A program made the position numbers and the translations under genes. From positions 62,001 through 126,000 of the forward strand of contig JAAKBF010000024.1 in NCBI GenBank assembly GCA_012656075.1: 64,000 nucleotides of DNA, in the 5' to 3' direction. The notes under the pieces are model-generated. The model saw only the letters and a list, made by a program, of their open reading frames with translations. It had not been told where the DNA came from and did not search any database. Within the stretch, counting starts at the first letter, position 1. Each line of letters opens with the position of its first letter. Positions 1 through 11,330 of the stretch are shown one piece after another. The DNA is from Phytophthora hibernalis (lineage: Eukaryota > Oomycota > Peronosporomycetes > Peronosporales > Peronosporaceae).

Positions 1-26
1 TGATAAACAATTGTCTGTGGGGATTT

Positions 27-952
27 GTGCGCTTGCCACCCGAAGAAGAAGCTTTGGTTGATCGAGACGTCTTAGAGTTCCTGGATCTGAATGCTTCAGA
101 CTCTAAACGCAGCGAAGTTCAGGATCCTGAACGCACATCTGCCGACGACCTTGAACGCAGCGAAGTTGATCTCTCGATTTTAACCGAGCAAATGACGGTG
201 TTCAAGCGTAACATACCAACCCCTCCTCAGATGGGACCTGTGCTTGGACGCAGTTCGTATATTGACGGCATCGCACATGGTGCTCCGACTTGGGACGACC
301 TTTGCACGGACCTGAATGCCCTTTGTTCAGATTGTGTTACTGGAATATCTCCGTGAGCCTTCCGAAAAGTGAATTTGTCAAGCTGAGCATTCCGTATCTA
401 TCCCATGAAATTAGCGCTGAGGGTGTTCGAGCTATGCCCAAGATTGCGAAGTCCGTTCAGGAGTTACTTTTTCCGTCTATGCTCAAGGGAGTTCAGTCTT
501 TCTTGGGAAGTTTGAACTATTATCACAAGTTCATCGAGGATCTTCCCGTGGTCGCGGCAGTACTTTACGAGCTGAACGACGAACAAGTCCGTTCAGGTCG
601 AGACCTTGAACGCGCCATGGAAGCGTTTGAGATCTTGAAACGGAAAATTGTGTCGACTCATATGTTGCGTCATCCTGACCGCATAAAGCCGTTTATATTT
701 ATCCCTCATGCTAATGCGTGCGCGGCATGTGACGTCGTTGGTCAGATGTATGATGGTAAGATTCAACCTGTGCGGTTCACCGGACGAATATTGAACGAGC
801 CCGAGATACGGCATCAACTTCCTGAAAAAAGTCTTAGCGATTCTCAGAGTCGTGCAGCAGTTCAGGCCACTGATATTTGGTACTGGATGTCCACTGAAGA
901 TCTATACCCGGTACTCCGTTCTACGATGGTTATTGGGTTTAAACTCCACTGA
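27..952 (+). pseudogene. Reverse transcriptase C-terminal part plus first RNase H-like region, gypsy pol
   Basis: Two overlapping frames join near 300-350. The first carries the RT palm with the catalytic box read as YIDG at 258-269; the usual second aspartate of the YxDD box is glycine, so this copy would be inactive. The second carries the RT thumb/connection (LKGVQSFLGSLNYYHKFI at about 482-535), a hallmark of Ty3/gypsy RT. The part from about 600 to 952 resembles the RT-linked RNase H region, but its catalytic residues are not clear. Frame breaks and the missing aspartate point to a dead element. Confidence 0.75.
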
Positions 953-1140
953 AGGAAGACACTTGAAATGGGGCTTGAAGTTGTCTCGATGGTCACTGGA
1001 AATACATAGGAGTTAAGCGAGATGACGATGGTCTGGCCCCAATCTTGAGTGCAGGCATTACACCCAGGGGGCATCTCGACGCGGTAGTCCAAGAGTTGAC
1101 ACCAGCCAAAGGACGTGTCAAGCAACAACCTGCGATCAGC

Positions 1141-1604
1141 ATGGAAATGCTTGATGTCGACTACAAGGGTATTTTGTTGAGCTTCGATGGTGCGGCCAAG
1201 ACCTCTACTCGCCAAGGAAGTTATGGTGTGTCTTGTGGCAGCTGCCGGGATGGGAAGTCCTGGACGCACAAGGTTTCATTTTAGAAGATGTCACGGTGAA
1301 CGATGCAGAGTTTCACGGATTGATAAACGGTCTGAAACTGGCATTGACGCGTGGCGTTGAAGATCGGGTCGCAGGTGGCGATTCAAGGATCATAATTCAG
1401 CAGGCTCAAAGCCTGATAAATTGTAACACTCCAAACCTTCAACGCAGACTCGCGCTCAAGACAAAGTTCAGGTCCATTCATTTGGTACACGTCAAGCGCT
1501 TTTACAATCAAGCTGCTGATTACCTGACGTCTAAGACGTTGATGCTGGGCAAGTCTTGGCAACTTGAGGATGAGGATGAACGTTCACATTTGCAGTTGGT
1601 ATAG
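1141..1604 (+). pseudogene. RNase H-like domain of gypsy pol
   Basis: The segment starts with a SFDGA motif (first Asp of RNase H) near 1182. After a frame change at about 1235 it continues with DAEFHGLINGL (Glu), a GGDSRIII block (second Asp) at about 1374 and NQAADYL (last Asp) at about 1508. This is the order of the four acidic residues of RNase H. It lies between the RT-linked region and the integrase, as a second RNase H-like domain does in some oomycete gypsy elements. It is broken by a frameshift and is probably non-functional. Confidence 0.65.
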
Positions 1605-1622
1605 AAAATACCTGAGCAGATT

Positions 1623-2829
1623 ATGAAGCCAGTAGGAATTCTTCCTGCAGATGACAATTTGCAGTCAGAGTCTGAATCCAGTCCCCTCCCACCTGCGGCC
1701 AAGGTGCTAGCAGCTTTCACGCGCGCTCAGGCTGCACGAGCTGAGGAAAGTGAGGTTATGGAACCATTACAGTATCATGCTGAACGTTGGCGCAGGATCA
1801 GGGCCCATCAGGATGGCGATATTTTCCTGAAACGGATAAAGAGCTATCTGAAGGGCGAACTGAATGACCTTTCGCGTTCAGAGATTAAGAAGATCGCTAA
1901 ATATGCGGACTATTACGTCCTGGATTCGCGAGAGATTTTGAATCGCCTGGCCGCAGAAACTAAGGGTCGCCCACGTGACAAAGAGCCTGAAACAAGGTTG
2001 GTCGTTCCGGAAAACCTGCGGCCAGACAAATTGCTCTATGCTCACGAGGATGTCCAAGGTGGACATCAAGGCATAACTCGGACGTATGAAAAATTGTGTT
2101 CAGAGTTTTACTGGCCGAGGATGTTTGCTGATGCAGAGATCTTCGTCAAAGAGTGCACCGACTGCGCATCAGCGAAGGGACGACCACCGAACCCCGGACC
2201 TTCGCCCGGGAATATCGAACCTCGACGCCCATTTGAGGTGTCTAAATGGACTTCGTTACGCACATGCCAAAGTCTGAACACGGGAATACTTTCCTACTCC
2301 TGTTTCAGGATGCGTTTTCAGGCTTCGTGATGTGTAAGCCCATGGTTCAACCACTGCTCAGGATGTAGCTGAGGCGTATGAGGAATGTGTTTTCAGACAG
2401 TTCGGAGCAAGTTCAATGTTGCGTCATGACCAAGATCCAAGGTTTATGAGCGAGGTATTCACCCGATTCAGGGAAATGCTTGGCAGCAGACAACGAGCAA
2501 CTCTGGCGTATCGGCCTCAGGCTAATGGTCAGAAAGAACGCTCGTTCCAGACGGTTATGCGAAGTGTCCGAGCGTACGTTGCTGAATCAGACCAGAGCGA
2601 CTGGGACGACCACGCTGAGCGTCTGATGTTTTCGCTGAACACGTCATTTGACGCTACTAGGCTTGAAACGCCATTTTTCTTGGTCATGGTTGGGATGCAC
2701 AAGGGACGGTTTCAGCAATGCTTGGACCTAGGCCTTCTAGTGTGCCTGAACGCACCGCCTATAAGTGGCGCCGTAAGTTGCAACGCGATTATGGTTACGC
2801 TCAGGCTTGCGCTGAAGACCTCCAAATAA
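1623..2829 (+). pseudogene. Integrase (H2C2 zinc-binding and rve core) of gypsy pol
   Basis: The N-terminal zinc-binding module is clear: His residues in KLLYAHEDVQGGHQG, then ECTDCASAKG at about 2150-2175. The catalytic core starts at about 2246 (MDFVTHMPKS in another frame), continues with the D of RHDQDPRF (about 2420) and ends with YRPQANGQKERSFQ (about 2510-2555), which holds the third acidic position region. Frames change at about 2,240 and 2,330. In a live element this enzyme would insert the cDNA into the genome. Here the coding sequence is broken at least twice. Confidence 0.8.
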
Positions 2830-2924
2830 AGGCAAAACGTCTACGCTCAGAAGCCCAGACACAGAAGTGAAATGAGCTGTCTGAACGCATCAAGGCTGGT
2901 TTCAAAGTCGGTGATGCTGTATGG

Positions 2925-3420
2925 TTGTACATTCCCAGAGTTCAGACCGGGCTAAGCAGAAAATTGGCTCACATGTGGCATGGTCCGTTCAGGATCGACG
3001 AGATGCACGACGATTTCCGAGTCAAGCTGATGATTATTAATACTGGCTACCGGGTTAACCCTTGGGTGCACGTGAGTCGCCTGAAACCGAGAGCCTTATT
3101 TCCTAAACGTCCGATTGAGGAAATCGAGGTGGCTGAAGATGATGACTTTGATGCTGCTCTGTTACCAGAGGACAGTTGGGAGCCGGACAATTCGAATGAT
3201 CAATATGAAGTAGAGAAGATTTTGGATTTACGCTGGAAAAGCGCACTCGGACCTCTCGACGCCCTCGCGAATATCTCGTGAAGTGGAAAGACTATGAAGA
3301 GCCAGAGTGGATACCAGTCTCACAATTAAGTTGCGGTGCCCTCTTGTATGGATTCAATCGAGGAGCTAGAGCAAAGCTCGCTTCCGGACCATGCAGGCGG
3401 GAGATGATGATCCCAGAGCA
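2925..3420 (+). pseudogene. Integrase C-terminal SH3-like part and chromodomain
   Basis: The SH3-like tail reads VWLYIPRVQTGLSRKLAHMW followed by GPFRI and VHVSRLKP, typical of the gypsy integrase end. An acidic linker follows. The chromodomain begins at YEVEKILDLRWK (about 3,205) and continues in another frame as REYLVKWKDYEEPEWIP (about 3,270-3,320). Its aromatic residues YE-W-W fit a chromodomain that reads histone methylation to target insertion. The frame break falls in the middle of the chromodomain. Confidence 0.75.
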
Positions 3421-3718
3421 TAGTGTTCCTTGAACGCTTATGCCTGGACGCAGATCGCTGAACTTGTGAAAATGACTGATTGACTAACCCTGAAACTGAT
3501 TTTTCTTTACCCTAAAACGACGGAAATGTTGAGCATGGAAAGCTGAAGAAAGAGAATGTTCGTGATACTGAATTTTGGAGTGATGTGTGAGCAAGATTTA
3601 TGATGCTGCAGAGGCAGTTGTGACTTCCTGGATGTTAAGAGTGGAATACTACGACATGCAAATGTAGTAAAGCAGAAATTGCGTCCAGGAAGCGCGAATT
3701 CGAGCTGCGACCAGAGGT

Positions 3719-6393
3719 TCAGTTAGTGGTGTCCTTCATTTCCTCTTCTTCATCAGCGACCTCATTGTCTGGGTCACCTAGCACAATCCAATTACGAGCA
3801 CGCTGAGGAAGTGGTATAGTATGGGTGAGCAAATCTTCAGAAGCACATCTGGTGCGTTGAGTCTCATTCGCAGCCGAAGCCCAAAGTGTGGGCTCTGGCT
3901 CACGTTCGTCCAACTCCATCAGCTGTTGTGTCGAAGGCTTGCGTTTTCCCGACCTGTCGACTGAACGCGGATCTTCCTAGATCCAGTGGCAAACGCGCTG
4001 AGACCATGGCCAGATCCCTGGTTCTTGGAACAATGTTTCAGGGAAATCCCTGATCTTTCGGAGTCGCTTCACCTCCGTCTTGAACTTGCGCAACAACGAG
4101 TCAGTGCGCGAGCGACGCTCATCATACAAAAGCCGAGACTCTTTATCTTGATCAGGATCAATCGTGATCCAGTGCAGTAAGTCCCACCAAGCTGGAGAGT
4201 ATTCTTTCATGAAGCTCACATAGCGTTTGATCCCGGCCATGATGGAAGAACTGAAGTCAGAGGCTCGGTGAAAGTAAAAACCTTGATGCGATCAGCAAAC
4301 ATGCGTCTCCACGGGAGCTGTCTTTTGATCAGCTTGCCTTCAGCATTGGTTGGAAGTATGGTGATGTAGAACTCAATGTCCCAGCGTTCCTGAGCGTACC
4401 GAGTCTCACTCTTCTGAGGGGCATAATTTGGAAAACCAGGAGTCTGTGACTTGCTCTTCTTGCCGAAGAAGTACATCTTGATGCCGAAATACCTGAACGA
4501 GGACGTGATTCTGGGATCGATAACTTCAATCATTTGCAACTGTGCCAAAGTCAAGCGGTGAAACTGGGTATCCGCCTACGAAGTCGAAGCCCGTGGTGAG
4601 TCTGCGATCAGGTCCTTGATGTTCGACGAAGACCGAGCCTTTGGCAAGCAGGCCCTGAGCGCAAGTCTGAACCCTTGGATCTCTTATTCCTCGGGGAATG
4701 TCGAGGAGGCGAACTGGGAATTAGATCGTCTGAGTCTGAATCGGTCAGGTTCAGAGCCCATGATGCTTTGGACGGAGGTTGCAGCTTAGGGTTGACTAGG
4801 TTGACTTCAACGTCGTCATTTTCTTCATCGTCTTCATCGACATCCTTGTCGTTTTCAGTGCCGTCAGGCACGAACAAAGAATCACTGTCGTTCTCACTCG
4901 ACTCAGACTTGAGGAGTATTTCCTGGTCGCATACTTCTATGATCGAAGGATGTCAAGGTTCAGGTTCTTCACCACGAATAATCATACTTTCCAGCCGAGT
5001 CTCTGCGTTGAGGAAATACATCTCCGGAACGTACCGAACCCAAGGTGTCGCGTCCAGACATTCGTCATAAATTATGCTGGTCAACATGATTACAAGAGGA
5101 CCGGTGTGGAAGAGAGGATGAACTACTTGATCTCCACTGACGAACTTCAACGCAACATCATACTGCTACCCTGCTCGGATCGCGTAGCGAACATCCAACC
5201 GCACCTTTGACCAGACCATAGCATCCGGAAGCACCGTTCGAGCCAAGTCTTCGGTCAGATCCAGTTTCTCGGACGCAGGACGGGCAAACTCACGATTTGG
5301 CTCATGATTACACGGACGAAGCTGGAAAGTTTTCTTGAACACTTTCCCAGGATCCTCTGCCCGCAGTTTTCTCTCTGGTGGAGGTGCGGTGGGGCTTCGA
5401 CGGTAAAAGAGTGAGACGTTTGCGCGCAGGTTCAGTTCGGGATAAGTCCAAAATTCTGGGCGGATTTTCCGACGGAAGCTAAGAGTCACCAGCACCGGCT
5501 TTCTTGCGCTTAACCTCGTAATCCCCGCATACACATCTCGGTTGATCTACTGCGAGAACGTTGATGTTGGTAATCCAAGCTTGCGGAGGTGCGGTCCCTG
5601 ATGCGAAGTGTGCAAACAGCTCTTGAAGCCGTTTCCAGTTGGTAGTAATGGTCACATTCGCATCCGCATCCATGAAATCAGTAAATGACCATGCGTTCAA
5701 GCTTTTCCAGGCCAGATCTGGACGCAGAACGTTACACCGTGCTTCAGAAGTACTCAGTTTCTCTCTGAGCTCATTCATCTCGTCGTCACGCGCATTCAAT
5801 TCACACTGAAGCTCCGACGTCAGGATACGGACAGAGTTAACGAAGCGTTCTTCGGCTTCAAGTCTTTGAGAGTCGATACGTTCAACCTCATATCTCCAGT
5901 ATGCTTGCATGGCACATCATTCGCGACGAACGGCATCATTTTCGGAACGCAGCCTCAACATCTTTTGAGCGGAGTTGTCCTGCCCCTTGTCAGTCTGGGA
6001 ACGGAGCTGTCAACACTGGTCGAGAAGGCGTTTTAGGAACGACATCAGGTTGAATGTGCGTTCAGCCAATTTTCACTGCGAATCCTCCATAGGAATGTCC
6101 TCTTGTTGTGGTACCTCTGCCTGTTGTGTCGACGGCTGCTGCTTATTGGCAGGACCCTCACTGCCTAACGCTGGGGTTGCTGCGGCGGGAGCCACATTCC
6201 TCAATAGGTGAAGTGGTTGTGGATGTGTGTTGCGGTTGCTCGCACGTCCTCTGCGATGGCTTGGCGTTGAGATGGAAAGTTGGAATATGTTTTGGCTTTC
6301 GACGAATGACTGGCCGCAGAAAAGAAGTTGATGGTTTCGGACCAGATGCGAAAAGGTGGAGAAGCGGTTGAATGCGCGGAAATTGCTCAGCAA
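3719..6393 (-). pseudogene. Long broken antisense coding region converging on gypsy pol, function unknown
   Basis: Read on -, a run of frames covers 2.6 kb: a Pro/Gln-rich start, a coiled-coil stretch at about 5,910-5,730 (QRLEAEERFVNSVRILTSEL), a proline-rich part near 5,360, an acidic Ser/Asp part at about 4,880-4,640 (TDSDSDDLIPSSPPRHSPRN), a part with FRYFGIKMYFFGKKSK at about 4,490, and an acidic end near 3,740. I see no RT, integrase, protease or other known domain. It shares the TGAACGC heptamer with the pol region to its left, so it may be an additional antisense gene of the same element or a neighbouring gag-like gene. Several frame breaks are present. Confidence 0.4.
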
Positions 6394-6875
6394 CTCTCCA
6401 TCTGCGTTCAGACTCAGGCCCGTTGCCTTTCTCCTAAGGCGCTAATGAATCCGCGGCAAAGTACTTCAACTCAAAACTCGCGAAGGCAAGAATCAAAAGT
6501 GAGCATTGCATTGGGCTCCTAAAGATGCGGTTCCCTTATCTTCGCGAAATTCGAGTCAAATTGAGCAAGAAACGGAAGCACATGAGACGGCTCATCAAAT
6601 ACGTCACTTGTGCTAGTATCTTGCACAGCTTACTCATCGCAGAGTCGATACCGGAGGACTGGCGCGACGAGTTGAACCGGCAGATTGAAGGAAAACTCGA
6701 TGATGATGATGAACTGAACGCCCCACTCCTTGTCGACGCAAGAGGAGATGAACGCAGGAATCAGCTGTTAACCTACATGCTCGAGATGCGAGAGTAGTGG
6801 TAGTATCAATCTCCTCCATTGAGAGCCCTTCGTCAAGCAACTTTTTCGCTCACGCAAGAGTGCGATCTTCCGTTG

Positions 6876-7700
6876 CTATCGCCAGTGCTCAGCTTCTTCT
6901 TTGAGCTTCATCGTTTGCGCATTTGACTCTTCAATTCGCGCGTTGGCAAGTCGCACTTGATTGTCGAGTTGCTTCCCGCGAGCATCGAACTCCTTCTCAC
7001 GTAGATAGATCTCTTGCTTCCGTAGGGCCAGCTCAGCACGTTGCTGATCACGCTGCTGTGTTAACTGCGCTTCTTTTAGTCTCACCAGAGCTGGCTGGGA
7101 CGATAAGTCGTCTTTGCGAATCCTTTGACGTTGCGGCTGAGCAATCAAAATCGGGATTGACGCGGATCGCTTTGGAGCGGCGTTGGCTTGCTTCGTTTCG
7201 GTATCACTTTCGACAGTTGAGTCATCACTGGACCTCGCACCTTCACTTTCCGTGTCCTCCTTGCGAAAGCCAACATGTGTGTTAAGGAGTTGAGCGCGAG
7301 TACTAATCCGACTATTCATCGTTTCGTATAGCAGGTAGTACTCAGGACATCTCTCAAGAATGCGCTGGCCAGGGTTGATTCGTCTGTAACACGCTGCAAG
7401 CCAATCCATCGCGGCTCGATACGTCGACTCAAGTGATGAGATCTTGCTCGTGATGTCCTTTGCGGTGCGCATGGTCTTAATCCCTTTGTGGGAAATTAAG
7501 CGTGAAACTTACTCTGCAAAAGCGACCATGGTCTCTCCATTCTGCTCTTCTCCTCGGTACCGATCGTAGTTTTCGCCATCGGTAATCCAATCAGCTAACA
7601 CGCTCAACGAGCTGACATCGTCTGAAGGTCCATCGATGTGCCACATAACGCGCTTCTTTACAGTTGGTGGGGTGCTGCAGCCTTTTTGACAGCTGTAGCA
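6876..7700 (-). pseudogene. Myb/SANT-like DNA-binding protein relic with one intron
   Basis: The upstream exon contains SVLADWITDGENYDRYRG (about 7,605-7,550). The downstream exon contains RTAKDITSKISSLESTYRAA (about 7,470-7,410), then a Ser/Asp-rich linker and a Gln/Arg/Glu-rich coiled coil to the stop. A W...NY.R.RG block followed by RTAKD.xxKIS.LE is the layout of a large oomycete Myb/trihelix-like family. A good donor GTAAGT at 7,509-7,504 and an AG at about 7,455 delimit a short intron between the two. Upstream of 7,700 the frame becomes unclear. Members of this family are often multicopy and transposon-linked. The function is DNA binding by inference only. Confidence 0.5.
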
Positions 7701-7816
7701 GCGCGTTGTAACACCGCTTGCCACACGTAGCGCTGTTGAAGGTTGCACCAGCACCAAATGCATCAAGCATCGCAGCGACACAAGCCACGTGTGCTTCACG
7801 ATCACATCCAGTTCTG

Positions 7817-8506
7817 CTACACGTCTGAAATGCACTTCTCCATTTGTTTTATCGACTCTCTTGCAGTCCTTCCACCGGCAGGTGGCGAAGATGTTAGCTG
7901 CAAATCTTCGTTTGTAGCAAGCTCGGCTGACAATGTCCCGACACATGAGTTGGCAAGCGCTGCAGTTTCATCACGACAGGGACTAACGCTTCTTCGACAG
8001 GATTCCGAGTCAGGATTCTCGCTGCTGCTGTCGAGCATGGCGAGAAGGCTTCCATGCGCTTTGTGCTGCTGGATAAAACCTTTCCACTTGCTGCATCGGT
8101 ATTCACCGCTCGCGGTGGGTTTATTTTGATGTCTTCGGCTTCCTCTAGACGCGATGCCCCGCTGGGGGCGGCGGAATTGGACACCCCGCCGGCAAGTGGA
8201 GCTGCAACTCGATGGAGTCGACGGGACGGTTTCTCGCGAGGCTTCGAGCTTTTGCCGGAGCAATACGGCGGTAACTGTTGGTGCTGTCGTCGCGCAGATC
8301 GGACAGGAGTCGGCGGTCGCATGCTGCATCTGTGTGTCTTCATTATTGCTGACGATAGAGCTTCGTGCTTCAGCATGGGTTGACGTAACCCGACGCGACC
8401 TGACGGACCTACTTGAAGCGCGGGTGTAGCTGCCGCCACTGCTGCTTGGTTTGGATGTGCGTGACCGTGGCTTGCCCACCATCGAGCCGTAGCTTGGTTG
8501 CTTCAA
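7817..8506 (-). other. Low-complexity Ser/Arg-rich reading frame, unrecognised
   Basis: A 229-residue open frame on - begins with a Ser/Arg-rich stretch and holds one CPICATTAPT motif near residue 69. A second overlapping - frame of 181 residues is equally open, as expected in GC-biased low-complexity DNA. It lies directly upstream of the Myb/SANT-like relic and might be its N-terminal part. I recognise no domain. Confidence 0.25.
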
Positions 8507-8667
8507 CTTATTTTCCCGCGCTCAAAATATTTCTACTTGTTGCTGCACGCTGAAAGGCATGCGTTTTGATGCAGCTGGGTAACAACCGTACTGACCAATG
8601 AAAAAATGTGACTTGCTGCAAGAAAGAAAAGCTTCTTGTTGCTGCACAATTGACTACCACTATTGTA

Positions 8668-8692
8668 CCGTAAATCACGGCGGACATGCAAC
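8668..8692 (+). repeat. Left terminal inverted repeat of the pogo element
   Basis: It pairs with the complement of 10,190-10,214 over 25 bases with mismatches only at two adjacent positions near the inner side. The outer 15 bases are perfect. Confidence 0.9.
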
Positions 8693-8764
8693 ATCGTAAA
8701 AAGTAAAAGCTAAGTGTAGACGTAAAAAGGATGCGCGCGCGTAAAAACTCCCACGACCACCCAT

Positions 8765-10180
8765 GTGGCCCCGTTGCGAAACGCTACCAAACGTGAAATC
8801 ACCATTATGATACGAAGGAGACAAGTCAGCACCACCAACGCACAAAAGCTGAAGGCGATTGAGCGCGTGTCACACGGCGAGAAAGTCAACGATGTTGCGG
8901 CTTCATGTCACGTCGACCGTACTACAATATGGAGGTGGCAACGCCAGGTTGCCTCCATTCAAACAGCCCAGTCATCCCTTGCGTACACCGGTGAGAAGAC
9001 TCAGCTCACAGCTGTCTCTCATGACATTGAGTTCAGGTACTGTATTTCTACACTGTTAAGTATTATCGTAATTACACGTCAACACGCAGCCGTGACGCAG
9101 TTAAAATGTACATTTTTCGATTCCTGCGCCGAAACCGTCTAACGTATCGACGGATTACGCACCGAGGGCGAGTCGCGCGGCCTGGAATGCAGGTATTTTA
9201 CCATCTGTTGCGTATTTTAAGTTTTTACTGTGATTTATTATTCTAATAAATTTGGCGTTTTGCGTGACTTGCAGCTTGTTGCGGATCGTTTTGCAGAGGC
9301 CACTGTTCATCTTCTAGGAAGCAATGCATTCTTCCCCATCGGCATGAACGACCGGTACAGTTATCCTTTTAACATGGATCAAACCTCCGTTTGTGTGGAC
9401 ATGAATCCGCACAGTACTATCGAATTGGTCGGTTCCCGTACAGTTGATGTCGTACAATAAAAGAATATTTATCGAGGTGCAAAATCTTTTTAGAACTAAA
9501 CAATATTGTGTGTATGTGTATTTATAGCAACAACTCCTGACTCTTTTAGAGTATCTATTTTTCTGTGTGCGTCGGCGACTGGCAAGAAAATGCGACGTAT
9601 TGTCGTTTTTGCGGGGGTATTCGGTGCCGATGTTCACGATGAGCTCCGAGCAGACCCCGCCTTTGATTGAAGCAAGGCATATTTTACAGTGCAAGCGAAA
9701 GCGTACTGCGACGAGAGAGTGATGAAAGAGTGGGTCGACGAGGTGTGGTGTCCCGATATGCGGGGGCCTAGTGTGCTCCTTCTCGATAGCCTTAAAACGC
9801 ATAAAATGGAGAGCGTCAAGAACCGACTCGAGACCGTTGGACACGCTCACATTATTTACGTACCTCTGGGGGTGACAGGCTTGGCACAGCCGATGGACGT
9901 CGCTGTGATGAAGCCGTTCAAAGATCGCTGCCGAGACAAGTACCTTAAATTCGTGATTGAAGGAGGGGTGTTTACAACACCAAGTCAGAAGCGTAGAAAG
10001 ATTGCAGAAATGGTAGTGCAGGCTTGGGATGAAATTAGCGAGGGTAGTATCAGAAACGGCTTCTTAAAAGCTGGACTTATCGCTACAGGGCCTCGAGACG
10101 CTCGTGGAGTGTTCGCCTCACCCGAACCACCTAGCGAGGGTATCTTAGATGTCGACACGTTGGACGAAAATGTTGCATGA
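8765..10180 (+). pseudogene. pogo-like transposase with three introns and one internal stop
   Basis: Four exons can be read. Exon 1 (to about 9,035) has a psq/CENP-B-type helix-turn-helix (NDVAASCHVDRTTIWRWQRQ). Exon 2 (about 9,091-9,192, another frame) has IFRFLRRNRLTYRRITHRG, typical of pogo/Tigger. Exon 3 (about 9,275-9,451) has the first catalytic Asp in FNMDQTSV. Exon 4 starts at about 9,530 (SIFLCASATGKK) and holds the second Asp in LLLDSLKTHK and the third in GLAQPMDVAVMKPF. Introns of 50-85 nt start GTA and end AG. A single TGA at 9,668-9,670 interrupts exon 4; otherwise the gene reads through. One base change therefore separates this copy from an intact frame, so it may be a young insertion. 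Confidence 0.8.
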
Positions 10181-10189
10181 TCGCCGTGC

Positions 10190-10214
10190 GTTGCATGATC
10201 GCCGTGATTTACGG
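10190..10214 (-). repeat. Right terminal inverted repeat of the pogo element
   Basis: It is the complement of the left repeat and is followed directly by TA. A partial second copy starts 18 bases upstream. Confidence 0.9.
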
Positions 10215-10233
10215 TAGTATTTTAGAATTTAAA

Positions 10234-11330
10234 TATGTGATTGCAGATTTGTTGTCAATCTCCAGATCCGTGAATTGCAGGAAAATCTGCGACTTGTACG
10301 GGTCTCGCAGCGCCAGACGCTCACCGACTGCAGAACTCTTCACTCCGCCGTGTCGCTGCTTGATCCCCAGGTGCACAAGACGGAGAGTGACATCGCCACA
10401 ATGAAGAAAGTTGCAATTGCAACACGAGCACAATTGGAGACGGTCACCCACCAGCTCCGAGTCAAAGCAGACCGCAAGGAGGTTAACGATGTGGAAGTCC
10501 GAGCGAAAACGACTTCGGAAAAGCTCGGAAACGAGCTCCGCAGTGAATTTGCTAGCTTGCAATTGGTGCAATGTCTGCAAACTGAGCAAAGCGAGCTGCA
10601 TGAGAGAATGGAGACGGTGGATAGAAGACTGACCTCCAAAATGGAAGGTGGGGGCTACGTTTAAAGGGCAATATGTAACATTTTCCTGACTCACTGTACT
10701 GGTTTGTGCTTGCTTATACATGTAGTCGGAGGCTGCACGGTTGGATGGAGTGTTGGTGCAGATTCACAGCTTTCGCCCCATGGTTACACAGCTGGCGAAG
10801 CAAGTAGAGAGTGTGGAAGAACAGCTGAAGCAGACTGAGCGCTTTGTTGCTCTTCTTGGCTCGGAGCATGAAGCAGATCGAATCGATCAGGAAGAGGCCT
10901 GGCATCACGCGGACAAGCTTCAGCAGATGCTTGATGCTTCGGAGGATCGTCATCAACAAACAGTTGCGCCGCGGATCTAGCGGCTGGACAACATGACGAA
11001 TCAACTCCAACTTGCTCTGGATGAGCTCAAAACGACTGCGGCCACCAGCGAAGCCACATTCCGCACACTTTCTGCCAAGTTTCACTCTAGCGGTGGTGCA
11101 TTTGCGGCGCAGCTCCAGCAGCAGAACCGCCCCTTCGAGGTTGATTCAGGTATTTAACACCCTCTGTTAAAAATTTGTCGAGCTGACTGCTGTCTCTGTT
11201 ATCCTTTGAAGCAAATTCTCCAGGAGAAGGCCCCACGACAGGAGATAGAAGCCCAGTTGGCGGATTTGAGGTGTCAAGTTGCTGCAAAGGCTTCCGGTTC
11301 CGTGCTCGAGTTGGCTGGGAAGAGGACGTC
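10234..11330 (+). pseudogene. Remnant of a multi-exon coiled-coil protein gene
   Basis: Three exon-like blocks in + orientation encode long heptad-rich helix: 10,240-10,650 (IRELQENLRLVRVSQRQTLT onward), 10,728-11,150 (EQLKQTERFVALLGSEHEAD onward) and 11,212-11,330 (QILQEKAPRQEIEAQLADLR). GT and AG dinucleotides flank the gaps, which have intron-like length. An in-frame TAG at 10,978 breaks the second block. The left edge abuts the pogo element and the right edge runs into gypsy gag sequence on the other strand, so both ends of the gene are gone. Such coiled coils occur in flagellar or centrosomal proteins, but the role cannot be assigned. Confidence 0.5.

Larger units (their letters stand above)
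1..3460 (+). mobile_element. Degenerate Ty3/gypsy chromovirus-like retrotransposon, pol part, cut by the window start
   Basis: The order reverse transcriptase end, RNase H, H2C2 zinc-binding region, integrase core, SH3-like tail and chromodomain runs left to right on +, as in Ty3/gypsy chromoviruses. Gag, protease and most of the RT lie outside the window. The reading frame is broken repeatedly, so this copy cannot make a full polyprotein. I could not identify an LTR between 3,440 and 3,720. The heptamer TGAACGC/GCGTTCA recurs in this stretch and in the following - strand region, which suggests that both belong to one element. Confidence 0.8.
8666..10216 (+). mobile_element. pogo-type (Tc1/mariner superfamily) DNA transposon with terminal inverted repeats and TA flanks
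   Basis: The left end (from 8,668) reads CCGTAAATCACGGCG. The right end (to 10,214) is its reverse complement. Each end is flanked by TA (8,666-8,667 and 10,215-10,216), the target site of this superfamily. The inverted repeats extend to 25 bp with two mismatches. Inside lies a pogo transposase gene in the same orientation. Just before the right repeat a 17-bp segment of the end (gttgcatgatcgccgtg) is present twice, at 10,172 and 10,190. The element is about 1.55 kb and complete in structure. Confidence 0.88.
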
